A DNA stretch of 64,000 bases from Planctomycetaceae bacterium (GTDB lineage: Bacteria; Planctomycetota; Planctomycetia; Pirellulales; Pirellulaceae): positions 1 through 64,000 of the forward strand of contig JABJJO010000047.1 in NCBI GenBank assembly GCA_018660825.1, in the 5' to 3' direction. Each line of letters opens with the position of its first letter. Position 1 is the first letter of the stretch. The notes under the pieces are model-generated. The model saw nothing but the letters and a program-made list of their open reading frames with translations, searched no databases and had not been told where the DNA came from. Shown piece by piece: positions 30,131-39,419 of the stretch. The position numbers and the translations under genes are program-made.

Positions 30131-33100
30131 ATGAGAAAAATGAAAATCTGTACTTTAAGTTGTAGTCTTTTATTATGCACCGTTGGGGCAGTCTTTGCTG
30201 ACGAACCGAACAAGTCGCCCTCATCCGAAGTTTCTTCAGCGACCGCTGAGGATTCAGTAAACCATATTCAAATCCCAGCTGGTACTGAATTGGAATTGGT
30301 TGCTAGTGAGCCGCAAGTGATCGATCCGATTGCGATTCGCTTCGACGAATTCGGACGTATGTGGGTCGCTCAAATGGGTGACTATCCTGAAGGCAAGGGA
30401 AAATCGAGCATTCGCATTTTAGAAGATCTGGATAACGATGGTGAGTTTGAAACTTCGCGATTATTTGCGGATGATTTACATTTTGTCACCGGTTTGCAGC
30501 CTTGGAAGCAAGGTGTGATTGTCACGATGGCTGGTCGAGTGGCATATATGAAGGATACCGATGGAGACCACCAAGCGGACGTAATCGAAGATTGGTACGT
30601 GGGGTTTTCTGAAGACAATACACAACTACGGGCAAATCATCCGCGGCTAGGATTAGATAACCATGTGTACGTTGCCAATGGTTTGCGTGGAGGCGTTGTT
30701 AAAGATCCTCGAGGCAAAGATAGTAAGACGGTGAATATAAGTGGGATGGATTTCAAGTTTGACCCTATTACGGCGAAGTATGAAGCGGTTTCCGGAGCTG
30801 GGCAATTTGGTTTAACGTTTGACGACCAGGGTAACCGGTACGTATGCAGTAATCGAAATCCATTAATGCAAATCATGATTGCCAATAAATACGTCAAAAA
30901 ATATTCGGGCACTGCTGTGGCGGATGTCAAACAAGATGCGGCCCAAGCGGGAGTCGAGTCGAAAATTTTTCCGCTTACTAATTTTTGGACGACGTCGAAC
31001 TTGCATGAGGGACAGTTTACCGCTGCCTGTGGCGTTTTGATTTATCGTGGTCATTCGTTGACGGGGATGAAAGGTATAGCGTTAACATGTGATCCCACGG
31101 GTAATTTAGTGCACGCGGAACGGCCATCACAAGCGCGTGCTGCGATGACGTATTTGCCGATGTACCAAGACAGCGAGCAGCGTGAGTTCTTGGCGTCTCG
31201 AGATTCTTGGTTCCGCGCGGTGAATCTCCGCACGGGTCCTGACGGGTGTCTCTATATTGTTGATATGCATCGAGCGGTGATCGAACATCCGAATTGGGTT
31301 CCGGCAGAGCTGAAAAATCGTAAGGATACTCGCTATGGCGACGACAAAGGTCGTATTTACCGATTGAAATCTAAAGGCGAGCGACTCGAAGCTAGATGGA
31401 ACTGGAATATTGCAAATTCAGACACAGAAGATTTGGTGCTATTACTGGAACACCCGAATTCATGGCACCGCGAAACAGCTGCTCGGCTGTTGCTTGAGCG
31501 TCGGCCTGACGACGCCGAAGCATTATTGTCGCGAATGTTCATTCACTCAATTCATTGGGAAGGTCGGCAACGAGCACTCTGGGTTTTAGAAGGCTTGGGT
31601 CTGCTGCAGCCCAAGCATATTGAAGCGGCTGTTAGTGATTCTTCGCCAGCGGTTAGAAAGCAAGCCGCTGTGTTGTTGGAGAAGTATTGGGATGCTTGCC
31701 CCAATGGTGAACTGCTGGCGAAAAAGATGTTAGTTGATTCAAGTCAGTCAGTGCAGTTTCAGGCATTACTGTCTTTTGGTGATAGAATTGATCACGCAGA
31801 TTTTCAGTTGTGGTTACACGTGTTTTCTCGATCGATTGAAGACAAGTGGTTGACGCAAGCAATGTTGATGGCAGTTGGCGACGAACTGCCGAAATTGGTA
31901 CAGGAGTTTTGGACTCGCGGTCAGGACGGAATTTTGAAATCGATGTCGCCTGGGAAAACGGAAAATATCTATCGCATCCACCACGCCGCTGCTCGTTATA
32001 TCTCGACCGAAGCTAACGCTCGGCAGGCGTGGTTAACGTGGGTTGTACAATGGTGGTCTGAGGCGCCGCAACGTTATCACGATCTCGGTGTTCGTAACCA
32101 AGGTGTCACGGCAAGTTTACTGGGTACGCTTGACGGCCTCCGCAGTCGCAGCGTGAATGTATCGGTATTGCCAGCGACAGCGAGTTCTGAACAACAGGTT
32201 CAAATCGATGTGCTGTGGGATTTCTCCAAGCAATGGGCGGGTAATGTGACGTTGCCAGCAGCAGATCGGTTGGCGGGGATTAAGCTATTAGGGCATGCTG
32301 GCAAGATCAGTGTGTTGATGGAATTATTAGTCGCACCAACCCGCTCGGAATTTAACGTGGCGGTTTTGCAAAGTTTACAATCATCAGGTTCCGCTGTCCC
32401 GTGGGATCAGGTGCTGGGTCATTTTTCAGCAATGCGCCCAGCGGTGAAGCGAGCATGTCTCGATGCGGTTTTACGACACCCAACAACAACCCGTCTATTG
32501 TTAGATGCCCTGGAATCCAAGGACATTTCGGCCAATGAGATAGACTCAATTCGTATGAATCGAATGCTCAAACACAATGATAAGACGATTGCCTCTCGAG
32601 CGACCGCAGTACAGGGTAGTTTAGTCAATGCGGATCGCCAAGCTGTATTGGTTAAATATCGAGCGGCGTTAGCACTTGAAGCTTTTCCAAAACGAGGCGA
32701 GATTGTTTTCAGAAAGAATTGTGCTACGTGTCATAAGATTGGTGAGATTGGAATGCAAGTTGCGCCGGATATTTCCGACTCACGTACACGAAAACCAATT
32801 CAAATATTGACAGACATCCTGCAGCCTAATCGAGCGATTGATAATAACTACATGCACTACTCGATTATTCTCAACGATGGGCGAGTGCTCGATGGCATAT
32901 TGACGACCGAGACATCCTCATCGGTGACATTGCGGCAACCCGAAGGTAAGCAGGAGGTCGTGTCGCGGTTAGAAATTGACGAAATCATCTCGCGCGGCGT
33001 GTCGCTAATGCCCGAGGGTCTCGAAAAGAACATTACGTTACAACAAATGGCTGACTTGGTTTCCTTTGTCAAAAATTGGCGTTATCTTGATGGTCGCATT

Positions 33101-33139
33101 CCGTTGGAAAAACCGTTACCCACAGAGTCCGTAGAGTAG
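30131..33139 (+). CDS. PVC-type haem c protein with dehydrogenase-like N-terminus
   Basis: A 1,002-residue exported protein. The ATG at 30131 follows a TTG at 30128; an in-frame ATG at 30140 is also possible. A signal peptide (KICTLSCSLLLCTVGAVFA) is clear. Residues about 45-400 form the beta-propeller-like 'membrane-bound dehydrogenase' domain of planctomycetes (GTELELVASEPQVIDPIAIR, FDEFGRMWVAQ, DGCLYIVDMHRAVIEHP). Residues about 430-800 are helical HEAT-like repeats. The C-terminus is the PVC haem-binding domain, with CATCHK starting at C864 (CxxCH) and the downstream MHYSIILNDGRVLDGIL and MPEG elements. Such proteins are abundant in planctomycetes and are thought to be periplasmic sugar- or alcohol-oxidising enzymes; the substrate is not shown. 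The SGNH-fold gene begins 38 bp downstream. Confidence 0.92.
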   Translation: MRKMKICTLSCSLLLCTVGAVFADEPNKSPSSEVSSATAEDSVNHIQIPAGTELELVASEPQVIDPIAIRFDEFGRMWVAQMGDYPEGKGKSSIRILEDLDNDGEFETSRLFADDLHFVTGLQPWKQGVIVTMAGRVAYMKDTDGDHQADVIEDWYVGFSEDNTQLRANHPRLGLDNHVYVANGLRGGVVKDPRGKDSKTVNISGMDFKFDPITAKYEAVSGAGQFGLTFDDQGNRYVCSNRNPLMQIMIANKYVKKYSGTAVADVKQDAAQAGVESKIFPLTNFWTTSNLHEGQFTAACGVLIYRGHSLTGMKGIALTCDPTGNLVHAERPSQARAAMTYLPMYQDSEQREFLASRDSWFRAVNLRTGPDGCLYIVDMHRAVIEHPNWVPAELKNRKDTRYGDDKGRIYRLKSKGERLEARWNWNIANSDTEDLVLLLEHPNSWHRETAARLLLERRPDDAEALLSRMFIHSIHWEGRQRALWVLEGLGLLQPKHIEAAVSDSSPAVRKQAAVLLEKYWDACPNGELLAKKMLVDSSQSVQFQALLSFGDRIDHADFQLWLHVFSRSIEDKWLTQAMLMAVGDELPKLVQEFWTRGQDGILKSMSPGKTENIYRIHHAAARYISTEANARQAWLTWVVQWWSEAPQRYHDLGVRNQGVTASLLGTLDGLRSRSVNVSVLPATASSEQQVQIDVLWDFSKQWAGNVTLPAADRLAGIKLLGHAGKISVLMELLVAPTRSEFNVAVLQSLQSSGSAVPWDQVLGHFSAMRPAVKRACLDAVLRHPTTTRLLLDALESKDISANEIDSIRMNRMLKHNDKTIASRATAVQGSLVNADRQAVLVKYRAALALEAFPKRGEIVFRKNCATCHKIGEIGMQVAPDISDSRTRKPIQILTDILQPNRAIDNNYMHYSIILNDGRVLDGILTTETSSSVTLRQPEGKQEVVSRLEIDEIISRGVSLMPEGLEKNITLQQMADLVSFVKNWRYLDGRIPLEKPLPTESVE

Positions 33140-33177
33140 TTATTGTTGCTAACCTAAAAATTCACACACTGCATCGC

Positions 33178-34398
33178 ATGACACGTCGACGAAAAATTCT
33201 GTTTAGTCTGGTGGCCTATCTGTTTTTCTATGGATTGTGCGAACTTACATTTCAGTTGATTGGTTTTGATTTTTCGAATAGAACGCGTGATCTTGAAAGT
33301 GTCGCGACGTTTTATCGAATTCCCACCACTCCGTTTGGTGAAGCCTATTATAGGCGCCCGGGGTCGGTCACTTGGACTGGAAAAGTTGTGACGTCGCAAA
33401 TGCGACGTATCGGGTATGAGGCCAAATGGTTTCCCGAAGAACAAGAAGTTACACTGCAATATGATAAAAATGGTTTTCGTAATCCCACAGATTTGGAAGA
33501 TTGGGAAATTGTTGTCATTGGTGATTCGTTCACAGAACTGGGCAATCTAAAATATGAGGATCTTTTCTCTACGCGATTAGGTTCATTAATGAGCAGGTCC
33601 GTGAAAAACTTAGGTATTTCGCATACGGGTGTTCTTAATCAAACCGCTTGCTTGCAGCATTTTGGTATCTCTGAGTCGACCAAGCACGTTGTCTGGGTGT
33701 TTTTTGAAGGGAATGACTTACAAGACTTGGGCTTGGAGTTAGAGCGACGGCTGCGGATTAAAAGGGGGGAGAGTGAACATGTTGATTTACTTGTCAAAAG
33801 TAAAAAAATCCAAACATCATTAACCAAAGCAATTCGAAATGTGTTGTTTGTACCTTCGCGTTTGGATATTTATGGTCCCGCCGTCAATGCGACTCTAAGT
33901 CGTGGAAGTGAGTCTGTTCGATTTAAGTTGGATTATACTCCTGTCGGTTCAAAGACGTTGGGATCCGCGGGAGGTCAACTTCGAACTGCAATCGGGAAAT
34001 TAGCGGATTTATGTAGGCAACGTGATTTGAAACTGTGGTGTGTCTATATGCCAACGAAGCGTCGTGTGTTTCACTCGTTACGGTACCAAGTTGATGACGA
34101 CGCGGCTCAGCATTTACGGCAACCTTGGCAACCGTCTGACTTGCCTCGATGGTTGGAACTACAATGTTGGTTCAAACAAATTGAGTTTGTTGATGTCACG
34201 TCGTCGCTAATTGAGTTGAATAAGTCAGATGAATTCTCACATAACTTGGCGTTTGACACACATCTGTCTGTTGCCGGAGCGCGAGTGGTTGCAGATTCGT
34301 TAGCGGCAAGAATGGAGCCATTTTTTGAAAACGGAACTTCTAACGATCGCCGATCGACATCCGTTACGGCGGAACGACTACCATCGGATACTGAATGA
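33178..34398 (+). CDS. Membrane-anchored SGNH/GDSL-fold hydrolase-like protein
   Basis: A 406-residue protein with an N-terminal hydrophobic helix (ILFSLVAYLFFYGLCELTFQ, about 7-26), so probably anchored with the catalytic domain outside. Block I is GDSFTE at 115-120 (Ser117), a block III-like GND is at 178-180, and the terminal Asp-x-His is D360-T-H362. These residues fit an active SGNH esterase or O-acetyl transferase-like enzyme of the kind that modifies polysaccharides; the substrate is unknown. It follows the PVC haem gene by 38 bp and probably shares its transcript. It converges with the kinase gene, 17 bp apart. Confidence 0.8.
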   Translation: MTRRRKILFSLVAYLFFYGLCELTFQLIGFDFSNRTRDLESVATFYRIPTTPFGEAYYRRPGSVTWTGKVVTSQMRRIGYEAKWFPEEQEVTLQYDKNGFRNPTDLEDWEIVVIGDSFTELGNLKYEDLFSTRLGSLMSRSVKNLGISHTGVLNQTACLQHFGISESTKHVVWVFFEGNDLQDLGLELERRLRIKRGESEHVDLLVKSKKIQTSLTKAIRNVLFVPSRLDIYGPAVNATLSRGSESVRFKLDYTPVGSKTLGSAGGQLRTAIGKLADLCRQRDLKLWCVYMPTKRRVFHSLRYQVDDDAAQHLRQPWQPSDLPRWLELQCWFKQIEFVDVTSSLIELNKSDEFSHNLAFDTHLSVAGARVVADSLAARMEPFFENGTSNDRRSTSVTAERLPSDTE

Positions 34399-34415
34399 CG
34401 ATGACGGGTCGTCAT

Positions 34416-36515
34416 TTATTTCCGAGTTCCGATTACGTTGACATAAAGAGCGTTAGAGTTGGTTGGGTGATGTCGCATTTTGGAAGTTGCTCCGTGAAAA
34501 CGTGCGACAGCGTCAGATACGACTAACAAACGGTCGGCAGTCCGGATGCTAGTCCGCCCAGTAGTCTGCTCTTGGATTCGTGCTTCGATTTCTTTCACAA
34601 TGTCCGATCCTTGTTGTCGATCCAATGGTAGTGACTTGGCGAACCACAGATAACATTCAAGCTGGACGTATAAATGTTCAAGTGAAGGCTGTGCTGGATT
34701 ACAATTGGCTTGGTTGAGCACCTTATCGGCTTGCCCTATTCGGCCGTTGGCGATATAGCATAAGGCAAGGTTAACTCGTAAATCTAGATTTTTCTCGTCG
34801 GCTGGTAATACTCGCTCGTACCATTTTTCCGCTTCGGCTACCCAATTCATGCGATGATAGAGGTTGCCTAGTGCTTCCATCAGGTGGGGATTGTCCTGTT
34901 GATCTAGTTGCACTAAAAGGCTCAAAATAGTTGTTTGAACCCCTTGTTGTTTAACCGTTGCGGCGACTTTTTCCATCACGTCGTCTCGCGAATATTGCTT
35001 GGCAGTCGAACCCACAAAACCGTGCACAAAATGTACCGGCGCGATGGGGGTCGGTTTGATGGACTGCCAAGTTAGCAACGCACCGAGTGTACCAGCGCAT
35101 GCCAGGCCGAACAGAGATCGGATTATTCGTTTAGCTTTGATTTTCGATTTCCAGCGCAACCTTTTTTCTTCGCGGCTTAATATTCGCAATACGTCCTGCA
35201 CACTGTCGGGTCGATCGTCGCGATTAAATGCTAGACAATGCGAGATTAGTTTTTCTAATTTGTGTGGTACGTCCTTGCATTCATGGTTAGACTTCAATGG
35301 CAGTTTGGCCTGTTGTTTTCTTAGTACCTGTCCAGCTTGAAATAGATTTTGGTTTGGACCAAAGGTGTTAAACGGTAGTTTTCCATAGAACATTTCAAAC
35401 AGTAGCACGCCGAGTGAGTAAATATCGGAACGGTGGTCGAGTACCAGCGAATCTTCTTTTAAAATCACCTTGTTTATTTGTTCAGGTGACATGTAAGTGA
35501 TCGTCCCCCCACTTGGTTGTGCGTTGTGTAACGCGTTATGTGCGAGGTTGAAGTCTAACAACAAAGCCTGATCTTTATCGGTGACCATGACATTCGACGG
35601 TTTCAGGTCCAAGTGCAATACCCGCTCGGCATGCGCATAGACTAATGCGGCGGCAATCTCCGTGCCATATTTGAGGCCGCGTAGTAATGCGTCGTGTGAC
35701 GCCCAGACAACATGGGGAATGATGAATTGCTGTGAGTGCTTGGTGGTGGCCGTACTGTGAGGCGGGCTCTGCTTGAGGATGTCAGGGAGAAAATTTGAAT
35801 AGGACAGATGCCGTAATTCAGTCAGTTTGTTACTCAGAGTTTCTCGCCCAAGGTAGGGCATGCACATGACAGAGATACCATCCGAGTCGGTTGTCAATGA
35901 ATAGATCGGGACAATGTTGTGATGGCATAATCTCCCGAGCGTATCGGCTTCACCAGTGCCAAACTTTCCGATTTTGATAACAACGGTCCGTTGGCCAATT
36001 TCGTCTTCTGTTGCTTTATACACGGTGGCAAAAGACCCGCGGCCGAGTTCCTCTTTGATCGTAAATCCGTTGACACTTGGCATTGTAGGAAGTGTCTCGG
36101 AATCAGGGTACGAATCTGCTAAGTGGCTATCGTATGCAGGACCAGATTCGGCGTCGACAAAAAACAATATAATTTGTCGAAACAACATAGTTCCTATTTG
36201 TTCAGGAAACAACAAACAGAACTCTTGCAAGTCGATCAATAGTCCGCTTGCCATCAGTTCTTGGTATTGCTGGTAGGCGATGTTAACGAGTTGCATTACC
36301 GACTGCGGGGATAAGTCCGAATTTTTAATTGATATCGAAGCTTGGGACGCTCGTATTCGAAAGTCATGGATAACATCATCGGCCCAATCTGAGGATGATG
36401 GAGATGTTATTTTGGAGATAGTCTTTGTACCAGCCAACGCAAATTGCGGTGGTTCGTTGGAGACCTGGTAGTGCGGAGGTGAATCTATTGATGATGCAGT
36501 TAGATCCGTTTCCAT
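34416..36515 (-). CDS. Hanks-type serine/threonine kinase with membrane helix and TPR-like repeats
   Basis: A 699-residue protein. An N-terminal ~150-residue helical region precedes the kinase domain at about 151-445. The glycine loop is GRGSFATV (158-165), the ATP lysine K181, and the catalytic loop HLDLKPSN (301-308), with catalytic D303 but Leu for the Arg of HRD. The metal-binding motif is DFN (321-323) rather than DFG. MSPEQ and DIYSLG are normal. A membrane helix lies at about 468-484, and the outer part looks like TPR (LMEALGNLYHRMNWVAEAEKWYERVL, then LNLALCYIANGRIGQADKVL). This is a common planctomycete signalling layout. The glycosyltransferase gene lies 199 bp upstream on the same strand. 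Confidence 0.9.
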   Translation of the reverse strand: METDLTASSIDSPPHYQVSNEPPQFALAGTKTISKITSPSSSDWADDVIHDFRIRASQASISIKNSDLSPQSVMQLVNIAYQQYQELMASGLLIDLQEFCLLFPEQIGTMLFRQIILFFVDAESGPAYDSHLADSYPDSETLPTMPSVNGFTIKEELGRGSFATVYKATEDEIGQRTVVIKIGKFGTGEADTLGRLCHHNIVPIYSLTTDSDGISVMCMPYLGRETLSNKLTELRHLSYSNFLPDILKQSPPHSTATTKHSQQFIIPHVVWASHDALLRGLKYGTEIAAALVYAHAERVLHLDLKPSNVMVTDKDQALLLDFNLAHNALHNAQPSGGTITYMSPEQINKVILKEDSLVLDHRSDIYSLGVLLFEMFYGKLPFNTFGPNQNLFQAGQVLRKQQAKLPLKSNHECKDVPHKLEKLISHCLAFNRDDRPDSVQDVLRILSREEKRLRWKSKIKAKRIIRSLFGLACAGTLGALLTWQSIKPTPIAPVHFVHGFVGSTAKQYSRDDVMEKVAATVKQQGVQTTILSLLVQLDQQDNPHLMEALGNLYHRMNWVAEAEKWYERVLPADEKNLDLRVNLALCYIANGRIGQADKVLNQANCNPAQPSLEHLYVQLECYLWFAKSLPLDRQQGSDIVKEIEARIQEQTTGRTSIRTADRLLVVSDAVARFHGATSKMRHHPTNSNALYVNVIGTRK

Positions 36516-36714
36516 GAAAAGCCCCTGTAATGGAATCGGAGAATAGTAATCGTTATTCGATTATTGAAAACCACACCAAGTAGAGCGAGGAAATGGTAAG
36601 TTTTTTTAGCGTGAATGGCACCAGATGACACTGTTATATATTTACTTCCTCCCCCCATTCCGGAAAAATGCTGCAAATTATCACAAGTTACTAAGCGGAG
36701 CTTAGATTTACGTT

Positions 36715-38658
36715 TTAGTTTCGTTTGTAAATAATGTAACGTCGTGATCCATCGAGCATAATTCTTTGTCCCCATTGCTTGAGCCAATCTATGAACTCGC
36801 TGGAATAGGGCTGCGAAAATTCAGGGGTAGTATGGATAACAACTAGCTTAATATTATGATTATGGATCGCTATTTTGAGTTCTTGTTCAACGGTTGTTGT
36901 GTAGTCTCGCTCACTTTCCCAACCACGGATCACGGACGCTTGAAACAGGTCATAAAATTGAGGTGTGGGGTTTTTGCGGTTTGCTAAAAAATAGAACTGT
37001 GGGCAATCCGGCCCAGCCAAAATATATTCATCAGGCTGACTGTGTTGTTGGAGGTAATCGATTGTCGGCTTGATTTCATCGTGCCCGACGGCGGGAATCT
37101 TGATTCCTCCCCGGGGTAGATCCAGTGTTACCATTTCACCAGCTGGTTGATAAAAAACGCCAACTGTCCGTGGATTAGAAAAGTTGATCCAAACCACCGA
37201 GAATATTCCCGCAATTGCGGCGACGCTACCCCAGAGCTGGCGGTCGTATTTCTTGGTTCGTGTGACGATTGCGGAAACTGCTAAAATCAAAAAAGGGCTG
37301 GTGTAACAAAAATAAATACCACTGGAATACGGGTATTGCATCAATGACACCGCCGCGGCAAACATTAAGATAATAAATAACCGATTGCGAATCGCCTTAC
37401 TCATAAAATCGGTGCGACTCTGAATGAGCATGGTCGAACCAACAGTGACGATCACGGGTAGCAATAAATGTCCACTTCGAAAAGCGATTAGGTAGACCAG
37501 TGGGATGCCACCAAGGGCAATGAAGATTGTGCCGGTCACGATAACAGTGATGACTACCGGCATTTTAGCCGTTTTGAGTATTTGGCGATCGTAGTAAATC
37601 AGCAACCCCAGTGGGATGGTTAGGAGTAACCAAGTGGGATTAGGAGGGGAAAAAATAGCCTCTTCAAGTCTCACCATGGGCAGCATAATCACACCGTGCA
37701 GAAGTTCCGTTAATGCCTCGCGGTTGAAATAACCATAGCAGAAGACAAATAATACAACCTGGACTACAGTGATGATTAACAGTGTGTGGAGTAGTAATTG
37801 TGAAACTGATGTGGAGTGTGTTTTTGCAATCTGGCTTTGTTGAAACACCACCACCATCAGTATTGTGCCGGGTATGCAAAAGAGTACTACGTTACTAATA
37901 CTTCCTCGACCGCCGACCAAAAGGAAAAGCAGTGTGCAGTAAGCGACAGCCAACAAGGCAGCCCCAATCATTAATTGCCTTGAGTTGCCTTGGCGGTGAT
38001 TGGGAATTGTGTCACTCTCGGGGTGTCTCACCCCCGGGTCTTGGTTGAGATGAATAAATAGCACTGCAAAAAAGGTTGCTGCGAGTGCGTAGATTCCAGT
38101 AATCTTACAAAGAATAGACAGGCCGATTGTGAATGCAGCTGCGACTAGAAACCGTGGTTTCAGTTGGTCGCTGTATTTTAGAATCGCCCACATCGTCCAA
38201 CTGGCAAACATCAAGTTGTACCACGACGGTAAGGCAGCAAAATAGTTAGGAAAGCTCCAAACTAGGCACACGAGTGTAACGACACTGGCACTAACAGGCG
38301 GCAAAAATCTCGCCGCAATTAGAAACCAAGCGATCACTGCCAGACCAGCAACGGCTACTAATATAGTTCGTAGCGAAGTCAGAGATGTTCCCAAGACGTT
38401 GAACACTTGGGCATGCCAGTAACTGAGGCCCCCTGTATAGGGATCTTGAAAATCGATATGAGGTGTTTCGCCATCGAGTATTCGTTCAGCCGAGTGGGCT
38501 AACAGCCCTTCGTCATGCGCAATCCAGCCTTGGTTGCCCATCGTATTCAGATAGATCGTTGTAACCACGAGCGTCACGAGCAATGCTATTCTATAGGACC
38601 TTTCTACAGTCGGTTTGACGGGGGTAGTCTGCTGCGAGCTAGCTGGTGAATTGGACAT
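36715..38658 (-). CDS. Polytopic membrane glycosyltransferase (GT-C/ArnT-like)
   Basis: A 647-residue membrane protein with a dozen or so hydrophobic helices and a soluble C-terminal domain of about 120 residues. The first external loop has HDEGLLAHSAERILDGETPHIDFQDPYTGG-type sequence, in which the acidic residues after the first helix are characteristic of GT-C enzymes using polyprenyl-phosphate sugars. Acceptor and sugar are unknown. It is the last of three same-strand glycan genes (GT2, methyltransferase, this one), starting 23 bp after the methyltransferase stop, so an operon is likely. It may transfer a sugar made available as a lipid-phosphate by the GT2 enzyme. Confidence 0.8.
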   Translation of the reverse strand: MSNSPASSQQTTPVKPTVERSYRIALLVTLVVTTIYLNTMGNQGWIAHDEGLLAHSAERILDGETPHIDFQDPYTGGLSYWHAQVFNVLGTSLTSLRTILVAVAGLAVIAWFLIAARFLPPVSASVVTLVCLVWSFPNYFAALPSWYNLMFASWTMWAILKYSDQLKPRFLVAAAFTIGLSILCKITGIYALAATFFAVLFIHLNQDPGVRHPESDTIPNHRQGNSRQLMIGAALLAVAYCTLLFLLVGGRGSISNVVLFCIPGTILMVVVFQQSQIAKTHSTSVSQLLLHTLLIITVVQVVLFVFCYGYFNREALTELLHGVIMLPMVRLEEAIFSPPNPTWLLLTIPLGLLIYYDRQILKTAKMPVVITVIVTGTIFIALGGIPLVYLIAFRSGHLLLPVIVTVGSTMLIQSRTDFMSKAIRNRLFIILMFAAAVSLMQYPYSSGIYFCYTSPFLILAVSAIVTRTKKYDRQLWGSVAAIAGIFSVVWINFSNPRTVGVFYQPAGEMVTLDLPRGGIKIPAVGHDEIKPTIDYLQQHSQPDEYILAGPDCPQFYFLANRKNPTPQFYDLFQASVIRGWESERDYTTTVEQELKIAIHNHNIKLVVIHTTPEFSQPYSSEFIDWLKQWGQRIMLDGSRRYIIYKRN

Positions 38659-38681
38659 GATAGTGATTGCTTATTGTAAAA

Positions 38682-39419
38682 CTAAGATCGAACAGCGATG
38701 GCGAATAACGAACTACCGAAAGGGAGGCGTAGTGGCGTGATGAATCGTTGTTCGATTTGGCACAGTGTTTGACAAGTTTTGTTAACCCACGTTGCGGGCA
38801 CTTGCGCACTTGCTGGTGGAGCGGTGACGATTGATTCCTTGAGTCTGACCAACAGTTTGGCGGCGAACGTCCAGTGATAAAAATAGTGCATGTTGATGAT
38901 TTTCAAACCCGCTGCGGTGGTTTGTCTTTTGAGCAAGCGTTTGTTATAGCGTGTTTGGTGATGATTGAAATCGTCGTGTTTGGTCCACAATAGGTTAAAT
39001 GCTGGAACAGTGATTAACACTTTTCCATCGTCGGTAAGCAGCGCACTAGCGAGTTGCAAAGCGCTAGTTGCATCTGGAATGTGTTCAATGACATCAAGCA
39101 TCGTAATCCACTGGAATTGTTTGTGTGGTTGATAGGAATCATCGAACTGACCGATATGAATTTGCTCGAAGAATTCTCCCGCGGGATCGACAATTTCGGT
39201 ATCAGATTCAACGCCGGTTACGTTTCCGAACTGGCTCAGCGCTGGGAAAAAGAGACCGTCGCCGCAGCCAACATCCAGAATTTCTCGAGTCGCAGGCACT
39301 GGATCTTTTACTTCTCGGTGCCAGCGAGTGAGCGTTTTTAGGATGTAAGATTCTCGCGATCGCCACCACCAGTGATTGCGGTAGAGCTGCCGGTAGTTTT
39401 TTGCATATTCGCTTTGCAC
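38682..39419 (-). CDS. Class I SAM-dependent methyltransferase
   Basis: A 245-residue protein starting at a GTG codon. Motif I is ILDVGCGDG (about 47-55) with an acidic SAM-ribose residue in GVESD. WITMLDVIEHIPD and the later LITVPAFNLLWTKHDDFNHH match methyltransferases found with polyisoprenoid glycan genes. The N-terminal YRNHWWWRSRESYIL is typical of the subfamily, which supports this start even though it lies 82 bp inside the preceding GT2 gene. The C-terminus is hydrophobic and may touch the membrane. The acceptor, perhaps a lipid-linked sugar, is inferred. Confidence 0.85.
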   Translation of the reverse strand: MQSEYAKNYRQLYRNHWWWRSRESYILKTLTRWHREVKDPVPATREILDVGCGDGLFFPALSQFGNVTGVESDTEIVDPAGEFFEQIHIGQFDDSYQPHKQFQWITMLDVIEHIPDATSALQLASALLTDDGKVLITVPAFNLLWTKHDDFNHHQTRYNKRLLKRQTTAAGLKIINMHYFYHWTFAAKLLVRLKESIVTAPPASAQVPATWVNKTCQTLCQIEQRFITPLRLPFGSSLFAIAVRS

